Part shown: piece by piece, positions 35,266 through 50,300 of the stretch
Layout of the letters: each line of letters starts with the position of its first letter
Numbering within the stretch: the first letter of the stretch is position 1
Source of the DNA: Mycteria americana
Lineage: Eukaryota; Chordata; Aves; Ciconiiformes; Ciconiidae
NCBI RefSeq assembly: GCF_035582795.1
Contig: NC_134366.1
Coordinates: 560,501 to 624,500, forward strand
Direction: 5' to 3'
DNA length: 64,000 bases
Made by a program: the position numbers and the translations under genes
The notes under the pieces: generated by a model
The model's database searches: none
Told to the model about the DNA's origin: nothing
Seen by the model: only the letters and a program-made list of their open reading frames with translations

Positions 35266-35612
35266 GCTGCTGCCAGGCCGCAGGCCGAGCCCTGTGTCGC
35301 GGTGCCGTGCCCTGCCCCGGCAGGGGCTCCGGCTTACGGCGCGGGTGGGGGACGGCACAGTCCCCGCTGCTCCGGCACGGGGCCCTGGTCCGGCCGGAGC
35401 GGGGGAACCCCCTGCCAAAGCTGCCGGCTCTGCCCCTCCCGGCGCAGCCGCGGGCGTCCCCTGCCCAGGGCCCTGCCGAGCGACCCCCCCGTGCCGCCCG
35501 GCCGTGCCGCCCGCCGCCCCTCTGCCCTCGCCCTTCCCTTGCCCGGCACGCTCCCGGCTCTCCCGGCGCTGCCTTCGGGATGCCAGAGCCCGCGGCGCCG
35601 CCCGGACCCTGA

Positions 35613-38225
<2,613 letters not shown>

Positions 38226-38625
38226 GGGGCCCGCGGGGCGCCGGGGGCGGCTGCGGGGGGCTGACCCGGAGCACCGACCTCCGGCTCCGCCGGAGCGGCC
38301 ACGCGTGGGCCGGGAGCGAGCGGTGGCCGCGGCCCCCTCCGCCGCCGGCTCCGGCTGCGGGAAGCGTCCACGCCGGCACGGGCCGGACCCTCCTCGGCCG
38401 CTCCCTGGGGACGCCCCGAGCAGCCGGCAGCGCGCTCCTCGGCCGGGGGGTTCGCCACCGGCACCCCTTCCCCGCCGCGCTGGGCCCTGCGGTGCCGGCA
38501 GCGGCTGCGGGAGAGCCGCGGGCGCAGGACTGGCTGCCGCGACGCCGTAAATGCGTCGCGACGCGGCCACAACGGTTACGGGAGAGCGGGGAGGCTGCGG
38601 CTTTATTTTTTCCACCCGGATCATA

Positions 38626-38631
38626 AATAAA
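38626..38631 (+). terminator. Poly(A) signal AATAAA of the 35.7-38.2 kb KRAB gene
   Basis: ATCATAAATAAAAAGCTTC contains AATAAA 400 bases after the stop codon, in an unusually A-rich patch. It is the only clear plus-strand signal near the 3' end of this gene. Confidence 0.7.
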
Positions 38632-40154
38632 AAGCTTCTTCATGCTGGTGACAAGCAGCGAGCTCCGCGGCAGCGCGGCCCGTGCCACCGCTCGGCCCGT
38701 GCCCGCGGCGGGGCCGGTGTCCCCTCGCTCGGCCCTAGAAGCCCCTTCCCCGGCCCGGACGCGGCGTCCGGGCGAAGCGGCGTCCCCCAGGGAGCCGCAG
38801 GGACGTGGGCTGGTCCCGGCGAGAGGTGCCACCCGCGCCGGGGCCGCCGGCCCTGGCTGGAACCAGCAGCGATTCCCGTCAGCCGCTTTTAACCCTTCTT
38901 GTGTCGGAGCCCAGGTCGCTTGTGCCCAGAGTTTCCCTCTCTGCCCCCAAAAGGCTGGAGCCGCCCTCGGTGGCCGCGTCCCCTCCCCGACACCGACCCC
39001 CTCCCCGCTCGTCCCCGGGGCTTTCCGGGACACCGGCTCCCTCCCGCGGGTCTCGGCCCCCCCAAACGCGGTCGGTCCGAGCGGCCTCGGCGGCGTCCCC
39101 GCCTCGGCCACCGCTCCGCGCGAGCCCACCCTCCCTGCGGCCACTGCGCCCCCCCAGACCGTTGCCCAAAACCCCGGGTTGCCCCCGGCTCGGCCCCAAA
39201 CGGTCGCGGCCCACGGCGTCTCTGCCCTCCACGGCGCAGCGCCGAAACCCCTCGGCCGGGTCCCGGCTCGCCGCAGGGCGGCCTCCGCAGCCCCCTCGCT
39301 CCAGCCCCCGCGAGTTGCCACGGCCGACGCGCGATGCCCCGCGGCACCGGGCCGGCACCGAGCCAAGAGCCCCCGCGGCACCGCCGCGGCAGGCGCAGGA
39401 GGGCTCGGGCACCCGCCTTCGGGTCGGCACCCCCCGATTCACAAACCCCGGGGTCGGACCGCGAGGGCGCGGCTCCGGCGTTGGCACCGACAGCACGACA
39501 GCGACGGCCTCTGCAGCCTGAGCGCAGGCAGGGGTGCAGGCAGGGGGTGCAGGCAGCGGGGCAGGGCCCGGCACCGGCTCGGCGAGGCAGCGTCACCGGC
39601 CGGCTGCCAGCGTCGCCCAGGCCCGCTCGTGGCCATCGCCGCCCGGCAGCCAGTGCCGTGGGGAGTGCGGGGGTCCCGGCTCTGCCTGCCCGGGGCCCCG
39701 GGGAGCCGCGGCGGCCTCGTCCACCGGGAAAAGGGAGACCGGGGGCCCGGCTCCTGCCGACGCCGGTGGGACGCGGGCCCTGGGGACGCCCCCAGCCCGG
39801 CAGAGCCCCCCGCCTTCCCCTCCCGGCGCCGGCGGCTGAGCGTGGCCGGTGCCCTGCTCCGGTGGGCGCGAGCGGCGCCAGTTTCCAGGGCGAGCGGCCG
39901 GGCGCCGCGAGCGGCCGGTGACCCCCGGGTCCCTTTCGCTCCCCCAAACCCCGCGCCGCTCCAGTGCTCGAACTCTGCTCAATCCCCACAGCTTTAATGG
40001 CGACCGCAGCCTGGTGCCGCGGCCTCTGCCCGGCGTCCCCGGAGAACCTTCCGGAGAGCCCTGTGCCGCGGGCGGGACGGGACGGGACGGGCGCTGGGGA
40101 GGCGGCGGGACGAGGGGCGGCCCCGGCCGTGGATCCGTGGCTGCTCTGGAGACC
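38632..40154. other. Intergenic stretch between the KRAB gene and SSPO
   Basis: No domain or RNA gene was recognised. A short repeat of GCAGGCAGGGGTG type lies at 39525-39560. The two neighbouring genes converge on this interval. Confidence 0.4.
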
Positions 40155-40525
40155 CTGGTCCCCCCCCCTGGCCCCCCAAGCCCTTCCCCGGCCCCCCCAG
40201 TCCCCCCCGAGACCCCCCGGTCCCTCCCGGACCCCCCCGAGCCCTCCCCAGTCCCCCCCGAGCCACCCTGAGCCCTCCCCGGTCCCCCCCTTGTCCCCCC
40301 CGGTCCCTCCCCAGGTCCCCCCCAGCCTCCCCCAAAGCTCTCCCCGGTCCCCCCCCAGTGTCCCCCCCCCCGGTCCCCCCGGTGTCCGTCCCCGTCCCCA
40401 CCTCCCCGGTCCCCCCCCGGTGTGTCCCCCCCCTCCTCCCTGGTGCCCCCCCCCCCCCCACCTCCCCGGTCCCCCCCCGGTGTCATCCCATCGCCCCCCC
40501 CCCCGGTGCCCCCGGTGCCCCCGGT
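40155..40525. repeat. C-rich degenerate repeat beyond the SSPO 3' end
   Basis: Degenerate units of CCCCCCGGTCCC, CCCCAGTCCC and CCCCGAGCCC type with long C runs. It lies just downstream of the minus-strand poly(A) signal of SSPO. Confidence 0.8.
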
Positions 40526-40552
40526 GCCAGACGCGGGGGCTGTTCCCGCAGG

Positions 40553-40558
40553 TTTATT
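40553..40558 (-). terminator. SSPO: Poly(A) signal AATAAA of SSPO
   Basis: TTTATT on the plus strand is AATAAA for the minus-strand gene, about 60 bases past the stop codon at 40619-40621. The 3' untranslated region is thus very short. Confidence 0.8.
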
Positions 40559-40618
40559 GCAGAGGGGCAGGGCCCGGAGCACCGGCACATCGCGGGGCTG
40601 CCGCCGGGGGGGGGGTCC

Positions 40619-41330
40619 TCAGCGCCGGGAGAAATCCCCACCTGCGGGCGAGGGGGTGAGGGGGGGGCTCAGCCCGCACCCGGGGCCGCACCCCTGAACC
40701 CCCCGCTCACCCTGGCAGCTGCTGCACTGGCAGCTGCGGATGACGGGCAACACCACGGGCTCGGCCGTGCCGCCGGGGCAGGGCAGGCGCAGGACGCGGA
40801 CGGGGCTGCCGGGGTCCAGGCGGTAGCCGCAGCACTCGCAGAGGCTCTGCAGGTACGGCTCCTGCCGCGGGGACGCACGGCTGCTGGGCGGCGAAACCGG
40901 GGAGACCCCCCCCCCGCCCCGGCCCCCCCCCCCCGCCCCCCCAGCTCCCGGCCCCCCCCAGCCCGGCGGCAGAGCCCGGCCGAGGTCCCGGTGCCGGCTG
41001 ACCTCGGCGGTGACGGTGGTGCGGGAGCGGCAGCGCCCGGCGCAGTAGCTGACCTCGACGGCGGGCAGGGCGCAGGGCCCCTTGGCGATGGTGCGCAGCT
41101 CGGTGAAGCGCCGGCACGCGGAGGACGGCTCCTCTGCGAGGGGCGGCACGGCGGTGCTGCTGCCCACGCGGCCGACACCGCCCCGACGCCCGCCCCCGCC
41201 GCGCCTGGGGCGAGGCCGCGGGGTCCGGCGGCGGGCGCCCGGCCCGGCCGAGGGCCGCGGGGACCTTACCCGGCCATTCCTCCCGGCAGACGGGGCAGCA
41301 GCCGCCCGGCTCCCGCACCTTCACCGCGCC
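40619..41330 (-). CDS. SSPO: SSPO C-terminal cystine knot and last VWC half (exons)
   Basis: Exons 41270-41330 (VWC end, [13 protein letters not shown]), 41003-41133 (CTCK start, [18 protein letters not shown]), 40711-40861 (CTCK end, with [10 protein letters not shown] and [10 protein letters not shown]) and 40619-40641 (GGDFSRR and stop). The CTCK is a growth-factor-type cystine knot that usually mediates dimer or multimer formation in mucin- and VWF-like secreted proteins. Confidence 0.92.
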
Positions 41331-44300
41331 CTGCCGAGACGGTGGCCTCAGCCCCCGGCCCGCGCGCGCCCGCTCCCCGCGCGCGCCCCCTCCCCGCGCG
41401 CGCCCCGCACCTCGGGGCAGGCGAGGGCCGGGCAGCCGGCGGCGCAGGCGGCGTGCCCGTCGACGCAGCGGCACGTCTCGCACCCGTCCTGCCACTCGCT
41501 GCCGGCCTGGCCGAGGGGGGGACAGGGCTGAGCCCGGCTGGGCGGGCAGGGGTTCCCCGGCGCGAGGGGGCCCCGGCACCGCTCACCTCGTGGAGCCGCC
41601 CCCGGTGCCAGCACTCGCAGAGGGCGGCCGGGACGCAGTGGCCGGTGCTGTTGCGGTAGCGGCCGGGCTGGCAGGCGCAGCCGGGGGCCGGGGGCCCGCT
41701 GCAGTTGCGCGGCGGCTCGCCGGAGATGTGCCGGCAGCTCCACTCGCAGCCGGCCGGCGTGTCGGGGCCCTGCCGTCGCTCGCCCGCGGGACAGGCTGCA
41801 CATGGCACAGGGCATGGCACCGGCACCGGCACCGGCACCGGCACGGCGCGGGACGCGGCCCAGCCCACCCGGGCGCCCCGCGGGCGACGGCTCTGTCCCC
41901 TCCCTTGCCGCCGCCCGGCGTCGAGGGGCTGCGGGGGCACTCACGGCACTCGGGGAGGCTGCAGGGGGTCCGGCGTGCGGGGGGCCCCAGGCACTCCGCC
42001 CCCTCGTAGAGGCGCCGCCGGAGCGGGTGCCGGCGGGAGAGCCGCTCGCCCGTCCCGCACGTCACCGAGCAGGGGGACCAGGGCGACCACGGGGACCACA
42101 GGCAGTCCGCTGCGGGGGGCCAGACGTGGCGGCTGCGGCACGGGCACCGCGGCGCGGGCGCCGCGGCGCGGGGAGGGGGTCGGGGCCGGGGGTCTCTCAC
42201 CGTCACAGTCCTCCTGGGAGCAGTTGAAGGCGCCGCGGACGCAGACGCTGCGGAGAGAGGGCCGGGGGGGTCAGCGCCCGCCCAGCCGCCCGCCTCGGCC
42301 GCCGGCGCGGGGGGACCCGTGCCGGGGCGATGCCGGGGGTCGCGGCACCCACCAGCTGTGGCAGCGGAGCCGGAGGCGGCTGCCCGGCGCGTGCTCCTGC
42401 TGCCGCTGCGCCCGCGAGAGGTTGTAGGCCCCGGGCAGGGTGGGGGGCAGGCGGCAGCGGCACGACTCGGGGGGGACGCAGGCCCCGTCCTGCAGCACCT
42501 GGGGGGCACCAGCGGTGACCGGGGACCCCCCGCCGCCTCGCCGGCCACCGCCCCGCGCCGAGCCCCCCCCCCGCCCCGGGACCCCCTGAGGAGCGGGGAC
42601 CCCTGAGTGGCGGCGGGGTCCCCGGGGAGGGCTCGGCGGGGCGCAGCCGTACCTGGCCGGGCGGGCAGGCGCAGCCGGGCTGGCAGCTCTCCGGCAGGCA
42701 CCGCGTGCCCGGACGGAGGTGGGCGCAGGCGCGGGGGCAGGCGTTGGCGCAGTCCCCGTACACCTGCCCGCCGGGACACTCTGCGGGGCGAGGAGGGGGC
42801 GGCTGCGGCACGAGAGCCCCCCCAGCCCAGCGCCCGCCTCCGTCCCGCGGCTCGGCCGGCAAAGCCGCGGCTCCCCGGCACCCCGGGGTCGGGACCCCCG
42901 GCCCGGCTGGGCCCCCCTACCCGGCGAGCAGTTGCGGGCGTTGCAGACGCGGTGCAGCAGCAGCGGCAGGAGGGGGCACGGCTCCCCGCGGCCCCCCGGC
43001 CCCGGCAGCGGCTCCCGGTGCCGTTCGGAGGTGCCCCCGCCGCAGCTGGCGCTGCAGGGGCTCCACGGGGACCAGGGGCCCAGCCGGCAGCCGGCTGCGG
43101 TGGGAGCGCGGGCTCAGTGCCGTCCCGCCGTCCCGCCGTCCCGCCGTCCCACCCCACCGTCCCACCGTCCCACCGCCCCACCGTCCCGCCGTCCCGCCGC
43201 GGCGGCACTCACCGGGGCAGGCCTGCGCGTTGCACTCGGCCGTCTCCTGGGTGCCAGCGGCACCGCAGGGCACCCCGCCGGGGCTCTCCTGGCAGCTGCG
43301 GTGCCGGGAGGTGTTGCCACCGCCGCAGCTGCGGGAGCAGGGCTCCCAGGGGGACCAGGGCCCGTAGGACGGACACGCCGCGGCCGGGCAGGCGAAGGTG
43401 CCGTTCCGGCAGGTGCTGCACCGGGGGCGACGCCGGCGTCAGCGCCCGTCCCGCCCTCGCGGCGCGGCCGTGCCCGACCCTCGGCCGCGGCCCCCCGCGG
43501 CACCCACCAGTCGTGGCACTCCAGCTCGGCCGCCTGCCCCGGCCGCAGCTCCCGGCTGCCGTTGGCGGCGGGCAGCCCGCAGCGGCATTCGGCGACCGGC
43601 ACGCAGGCCCCGTCCTGCAGCAGCTGCCCCGGGGGGCACCGGCACCCTGCGGGGGCGGGGGGCACCCGTGGGTGCTGGGGGTGGGGCCGAGCCCCGGGGG
43701 CTCCCACGCGGGGGTGCACGGAACGGGGTGTGGGCGCGCCGGTGTGCCATGGGGCAGGGGGCTGTGCTACGGGGCGGGGGGCTGCGCCATGGAGCAGGGG
43801 GTGTCATGGTTGCGATGGGGGCGTGTGGGGCAGGGGGCCGTGCTATGGGGTGGGGGGCCATGCTATGGGGCAAGGGGGCCATGTTATGGGGCAGGGGACT
43901 GTGCTATGGGGCAGGGAGCTGTGCTGTGGGGCAGAGGACTATCCTACGGGGCAAGGGGGTGATGCTGTGGGGCGGGGGGCCGTGCTATGGGGCGGGGGGC
44001 CGTGTTATGGGGAGGGGGGGCTGTGCTATGGGGCAGAGGGCTATCCTATGGGGCAAGGGGGTGATGCTATGGGGCAGGGGACTGTGCTATGGGGCAGGTG
44101 GCCATGCTACGGGGCGGGGGGCCGTGCTATGGGGCGGGGGGCCGTGCTATGGGGCGGAGGTCACGTACCCGGCGCGCAGGGCCCCTGCAGACACTCGACG
44201 TGGGGCCAGAGGTCGGCGCAGGCGCGGGGGCAGCCGTCGGCGCAGGCGGCGAAGGCTCGGCCCCGCTCCCCGCACGCCTCCCCTGCACCCCCCTGCCGGG

Positions 44301-47300
44301 GGTCCCCGGGGTGCCGCGGCGGGGGGCCGCCCGGGCAGGCGGCGGCGCAGCTCTCGGTCTGGGAGCGGGGGCCGCGGCACCCGCTCGCCGGGTGCCGGGG
44401 CCGGCGGTGGCGCAGGCGGTAGCCCCCGCCGCAGGGGTCCCGGCAGGGTCCCCAGGGACCCCAGGGGCTCCAGAGGCAGAGCTCTGCGGGACGCGGGCGT
44501 CACCGGCCCCGCGGCGACGCCCGGGTCCCGGCACGGCGCCCGCGGCACCCCGAGCCCCCCCCCCCCCCCCGCCCCCCGCCCCGGTACCTCGGCAGGCTGG
44601 GGGGCCCGGGCAGAGCCGCTGCTGCCGCAGCTGGGCCGAGCAGACGGCCCCGTCGCCGGCCCAGGGCAGCCCGGTCTGGGGGTCCAGGCAGAGCCGGTAC
44701 CGGTGCTGCACCGCGGCCGGGGCCGGGGCCGGGACCCCCGCCGCGGGGGCCGGGGGGGGCAGGGCCGGGCAGGGGCCGCAGGGCGTCCACTCCGACCAGG
44801 GGCTCAGCGGCAGCAGCCCTGGGGGACGCGGAGCCGCTGGGGACCCCCGGCACCCCCGGCCGCGGGGACGGGGAGGGGGCGGCCCCCGCCGGCGTGGGGC
44901 GAAGAGGTGCCGGGGGTCCCCGAGGGGAGGGAAGGGGCCGAGGGCGGGGGGCTCGGCGGTGGCGGGGGGCTCAGCGGCGGCGGAGGCTCAGTGGCAGGGG
45001 AGGCTCGGCGGCAGGGGGGGGGCTCAGCGGTGGCGGGGGCTCGGTGGCAGTGGGGGGCTCGGTGGCAGGGGGGGCTGGGCGGTGGCAGGGGGGGCTCGGT
45101 GGCAGTGGGGGCTCGGTGGCAGGGGGGGCTGGGCGGTGGCAGGGGGGGCTCGGTGGCAGTGGGGGGCTCAGCGGCGGTGGGGGCTCGGTGGCAGTGGGGC
45201 TCGGTGGCAGTGGGGGGCTCGGTGGTGGCGGGGGCTTGGCGGCAGTGGGGGGCTCGGTGGCAGGGGGGGCTCGGCGGTGGCGGGGGCTCGGTGGCGGGGG
45301 GGGGCTCGGTGGCAGAGGGGCTCGGTGGCGGGGGGGGCTCGGTGGCAGTGGGGCTCGGTGGCAGGGGGGGGCTCAGCGGTGGCGGGGGCTCGGTGGCAGT
45401 GGGGGGCTCGGTGGCGGTGGGGGGCTCGGTGGCGGTGGGGGGCTCGGTGGCGAGGGGGGCTCGGTGGCGGGGGGGCTCGGGGGGCCCGCACTCACCCCGG
45501 CAGCCCTCGCCGGCGCAGCGCAGGGTCCCGTTCCGGCACTCGCTGGCAGGGCAGCAGCGGGTGAGCGCCCGCGGCCCCGCGCTGCCCCCGGCCCCCCCGC
45601 GGCCCCCCCCGCGGCCCCCCCGCGGCCCCCCCGCTCACCAGGCCATGCAGCCCAGCAGGACGGCGTCGCCCGCGGCCAGGGTCCGGGGGCCGCCCGGCGC
45701 GGCGGGGTGCAGGCAGGGGCACTGCGCGGGGGGCACGCAGCCCCCGGCCTGCTCCAGCAGCCCCTGCCGGACGGGGGCGTTGGGGGCGTTGGGGGGGCGT
45801 TGGGGGGACACTGGGGGACACTGGGGGGAGCATTGTGGGACGCTGGGGGGGGACATTGGGGGGGCATTGGGGGACGTTGTGGGGACAGGGGGATGCTGGG
45901 GGGACGCTGGGGGGACGGGGGGACATGGGGGGACACTGGAGGGACGTGGGGGGATGCTGGGGGGACGCTGGGGGGCCACTGGGGGGACAGGCGGACATTG
46001 GAGGGGACATTGGGGGGACACTGGGGGGAGCATTGTGGGACACTGGGGGGGGGACATTGGGGGAGCATTGGGGGACGTTGTGGGGACAGGGGGACGTTGG
46101 GGAGGCATTGGGGGGACATTGGGGGGACATTGGGGGGACAGGGGGGCGTTGGGGGGACGTTGTGGGGACAGGGGGATGCTGGGGGGACACTGGGGGGACG
46201 CGGGGGGACGCTGGGGGGACAGGGGGACATTGGAGGGGACATTGGGGGGGACACTGGGGGGGACGGGGGAACGCGGGGGGGACATTGGGAGACAGGGGGA
46301 CACTGGAGGGACGCGGGGGGATGCTGGAGGGATGCTGGGGGGACAGTGGGGGGGCGTTGGGGGGACAGGGGGACATGGGGGGAGGCTGGGGGGCCGGGGG
46401 GGCCAGGGGCCGTCGGGGTGGGGCTGCCGCCCCCCAGCCCCGTACCTGGGGGCAGGCGCAGCCGCGCTGGCAGGGCTCGGGCGCGGGGCAGAGCCGGGGG
46501 TGCTGGCGGCCGGCGCAGCGCTGGGCGCAGGGGGGGCCGCAGGGCCGGTACCGGGACGGGGGGGCACAGCTGGGCTCTGCGGGGGGGCGTCAGGCAGGGG
46601 CGGGCAGGGACGGGCAGGGGCCCATGGGGATGGGCAGGGGAGGGGCAGGGGAGGGGAGGGGTCCATGGGAGGGGCAGGGGAGGGGCAGGGGAGGGGCAGG
46701 GGAGGGGAGGGGAGGGGTCCATGGGAAGGGCAGGGGAGGGGCAGGGGAGGGGCAGGAGTCCATGTGGATGGGCAGGGGCCCACGGGACAGGCAGGGAACG
46801 GGCAGGGTATGGGCAGGGGACGGGCAGGGGTCCATAGGGATGGGCAGGGGACAGGTAGGGGAGGGGCAGGGGTCCATGGGGACGGGCAGGGGACGGGCAG
46901 GGGCCCACGGGACGGGCAGGGAACGGGCAGGGGACGGGCAGGGGTCCATGGGGATGGGCAGGGGACAGGTAGGGGAGGGGCAGGGGTCCATGGGGATGGG
47001 CAGGGAATGGGCAGGGAACGGGCAGGGGACGGGCAGGGGCCCACGGGGACGGGCAGGGAGCCCACAGGAGGGGCAGGGTCGGGCAAGGCTCAGGGTGGGC
47101 GAGGACCCGCCGGCGCGGGCAGGGCGCAGGCAGGCGGGAAGGGCAGGGCCCGGCAGCCCTCGCTCACCCGAGCACCCCGAGACGTTGCAGAGGCGGCTCT
47201 GCCCGTCCAGCCCCGCGCAGCCGGCGGGGCCCTGCCGGTGCCGGTGCCGGTGCTGCCGCGGGGCCCGGCAGGAGCAGGGGCTCCAGGGGCTCCAGGGGCT

Positions 47301-50300
47301 CCAGGGGCAGGCGGCTGCGGGCGGCAGGGGACGGGGGTGACGGCGGGGACCCCGCCGAGCCCCCCCGCCCCGCCCCGGCACCCTACCTGGGCAGGGGCGC
47401 AGGTAGCAGGCCTGCACCTCCCGGCGCGTGCCGAGGGCCCGGCTGCGGTCGCAGGCGACGCCGGGGCTGCCGGCTGCCGGGGCTCGGGCAGGGGCAGGCG
47501 GCCTCCCGGGCGGCCAGGCCGGTGCCGCAGGAGCGGGAGCAGGGGCCCCAGGGGCCCCAGGCGCAGCCCCCCGACCCTGGGGGGGGGGCGGCACGTTATG
47601 GGGGGACGCGGCACCCCAGAGCCGCCGCCGCCGCGGTGCCGGGGACCCCTCCGTCGCGCCGGGTCCTGCCCCGGGCCCTCCCAGGAGGTTTGGGGGTCCC
47701 GGGGGGCTTCGCATCGGCCCCTCAGGGTTTGGGGCGGGGGGGGGGGGGGGGAGGGGGAGCCGCGCGGTCCCGGCCCCCACCGGGGATGCCGGTGACGCCC
47801 GTGCCGCCGTCCCCTCGGCACGGCAGCGGCGGGGCACTCACCGGCACAGGGGACGTCCTGGCACTGGGTGCCCTCGGGGGTGCAGGTGCTGCGGGGGGGA
47901 CACGGGGGGCGGGTGGGTTCGGGGCGGCGGCTCGGCCCCCGGCCCCCGGCCCCCCGGCACTGACCATCGCCGGCACTCGCCCTCCGGCCAGCTCTCCCCC
48001 AGGCGCCTCTCGCCGCCGGCACGCGGGCAGAGGGGCGGGCAGGGCCCCGCCGCGCAGCCCCGGCTCTGCTCCTGCGGCCCCCCGCACTCGCCGTCACCGG
48101 AGTCCGGGACGGGGGTCCTGGCGGGGACACACACACACACACGGGGGTCACCCGGCGCAGGGGGCGCGGGGTCACGGCGGCACGTCGGCGGGTGCCACGT
48201 CCGCCGGGCGCGGCGTCACCTGAAGCGGGCCTGCCGCCCGTCCCCGCAGGTGACGCTGCAGGGGGCCCAGCGGCTCCAGCGGCTCCAGCGGCAGGGGCTC
48301 GGGGGGCAGCCGCGGCGGCGGCAGCGCAGGCGGCCCCCGGTGCAGGCGCAGTCGACGCAGCCCTCGCGGCGGCGGCTCCCCGGCACCCAGCCGCGGCCCT
48401 CGGCGTCCGTGCACTCGCAGCGGGCGGGGGGCACGCAGCCCCCGTCCTGCTCCAGGGTGCCTGCGGGGACGCGGTGACGGGGGCGGGGGCCGCGGGGCAG
48501 GGACCCCTCGGGGGCGACCCCCGCTTGGGGGGCCGGGGGCAGGGCTCACCGTCGGGGCAGCGGCAGCCGGGCCGGCAGCGTTCCTGGGGGCCGCAGGCCA
48601 GGCCCTCGCGCAGGTCCCGGCAGTGCCGCGGGCAGCGGTTGGCGCAGGCCACGGGCGCCATGCCGGGCGGGCAGCCCTCCCCTGGCACGCCGGCACCGTC
48701 GGCCCCCGCCGGCGTGGGGCCGGGGGTTCCCGCTGAGCCCACAGCCCCCCGGCGAGCCCCACAGCCTCCTGCTGAGCCCCACAGCCCCCAGGCGAGCCCC
48801 ACAGCCCTGCAGCCCCCCAGTGAGCCCCACAGCCCCCCAGCGAGCCCCGCGGCCCCACAGCGAGCCCCACAGCCCCACAGCCCCCCGCTGAGCCCCACAG
48901 TCCCCCAGCGAGCCCCACAGCCTCCTGCTGAGCCCCACAGCCCCCCGGCAAGCCCCACAGCCCCCCAGTGAGCCCCACAGCCCCTGGCCCCCTGCTGAGC
49001 CCCACAGCCCCCTGGCAAGCCCCACAGCCCCACAGCCCCCCAGTGAGCCCCACAGCCCCCCAGCGAGCCCCGTGGCCCCACAGCGAGCCCCACAGCCCCA
49101 CAGCCCCCCCGCTGAGCTCCACGGCCCCACAGTGAGCCCCACAGCCCCACAGCCCCCCGCTGAGCCCCACAGCCCCCCAGCGAGCCCCCCAGCCCCTGGC
49201 CCCCCGCTGAGCCCCCCACCCCCCGGGCCGTACCGCAGGGCTGGGGGTTGCAGAGGCGCAGGTGGTGCCGCTCGCCGGGGCAGGGCTGCCCCCCGTTCTT
49301 GGGGGGGGGGCGGGTGCAGGAGCGGCTGCGGACGGAGCGGCCCCCCCCGCACGTCCGGTCACACCGCGACCAGGGGCTCCAGCCCGACCAGGCGCCGTCC
49401 ACTGCCCCACGGCGAGAGGGCGTCGGGGGGGGGGCACCGCCCAGAGCCCCCCGTGCCGACCCCCCAAGCCCCCCCTGCTGCCCCCAGCCCCCCTGAGCCC
49501 CCAGCCCCCGTGCTGCCCCCACCCCGTCTGCAGCCCCCCAAGCCCCTCAAGCCCCCAAGCCCCCCAACCGGCACCCCAGAGCCCCCCACGCTGCCCTCAA
49601 GCCCCCCGAGTCCCCCAACCAGCACCTCAGGGCCCCCCATGCTGCCCCTAGCCGGCCCCCAAGCCCCCCTGAGCCCCCCAACCAGCACCCCAGAGCCCCC
49701 CACGCTGCCCTCCAGCCCCCCCCAAGCCCCCCCGAGCCCCCCGGCCAGTGCCCCCCAAGCCCCCATGCTGCCCCAGCCAGCCCTCCCGCCCCCCCAAGCT
49801 CCCCAGCCCCCCCGAGCCCCCCACCCACCACCCCCAGAGCCCCCCACGCCGCCCCCGAGCCCTCCATGCTGCCCCCCCCAGCCCCCCGAGCCCCCCCCAG
49901 CACCCCCGAGCCCCCCACGCTGCCCCCAGCCCCCCGAGCCCCCCCCAGCACCCCCGAGCCCCCACCCTTGCAGGCCTGCAGCCCGCAGGAGCGGTGCTGG
50001 GCGTTGGCGCTGAGGATGTCGGGGCACCACCGGCCCCCGGCGCGGGGGGGCTGTAGGCGCGCAGCCGGAGCTGCAGCCCCCCGCCGCAGCTGCGGGAGCA
50101 GCCGCCCCACGGCCCCCACGGCGTCCAGCGGCAGTCCCGGCCGGCGCAGGCCTCGCCCGCGCAGGGGGGCACGGCTGGGGAGGGCGGGGGGCTGGCACCG
50201 CCGCGCCGGGCAGAGGGACCCCAGCCCCTGCCAGAGCCGTGGGGCAGGGTGCTGCCCCCCTCCCACCCGCGCAGTGGGGCAGGGACCCCCCTGTAGCCAC

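Noticed and set aside
44894-47340. Long Gly/Ser/Trp-rich plus-strand frames opposite SSPO
   Set aside because: They arise from intronic minisatellites and from the antisense of SSPO exons; no start context or domain supports them.
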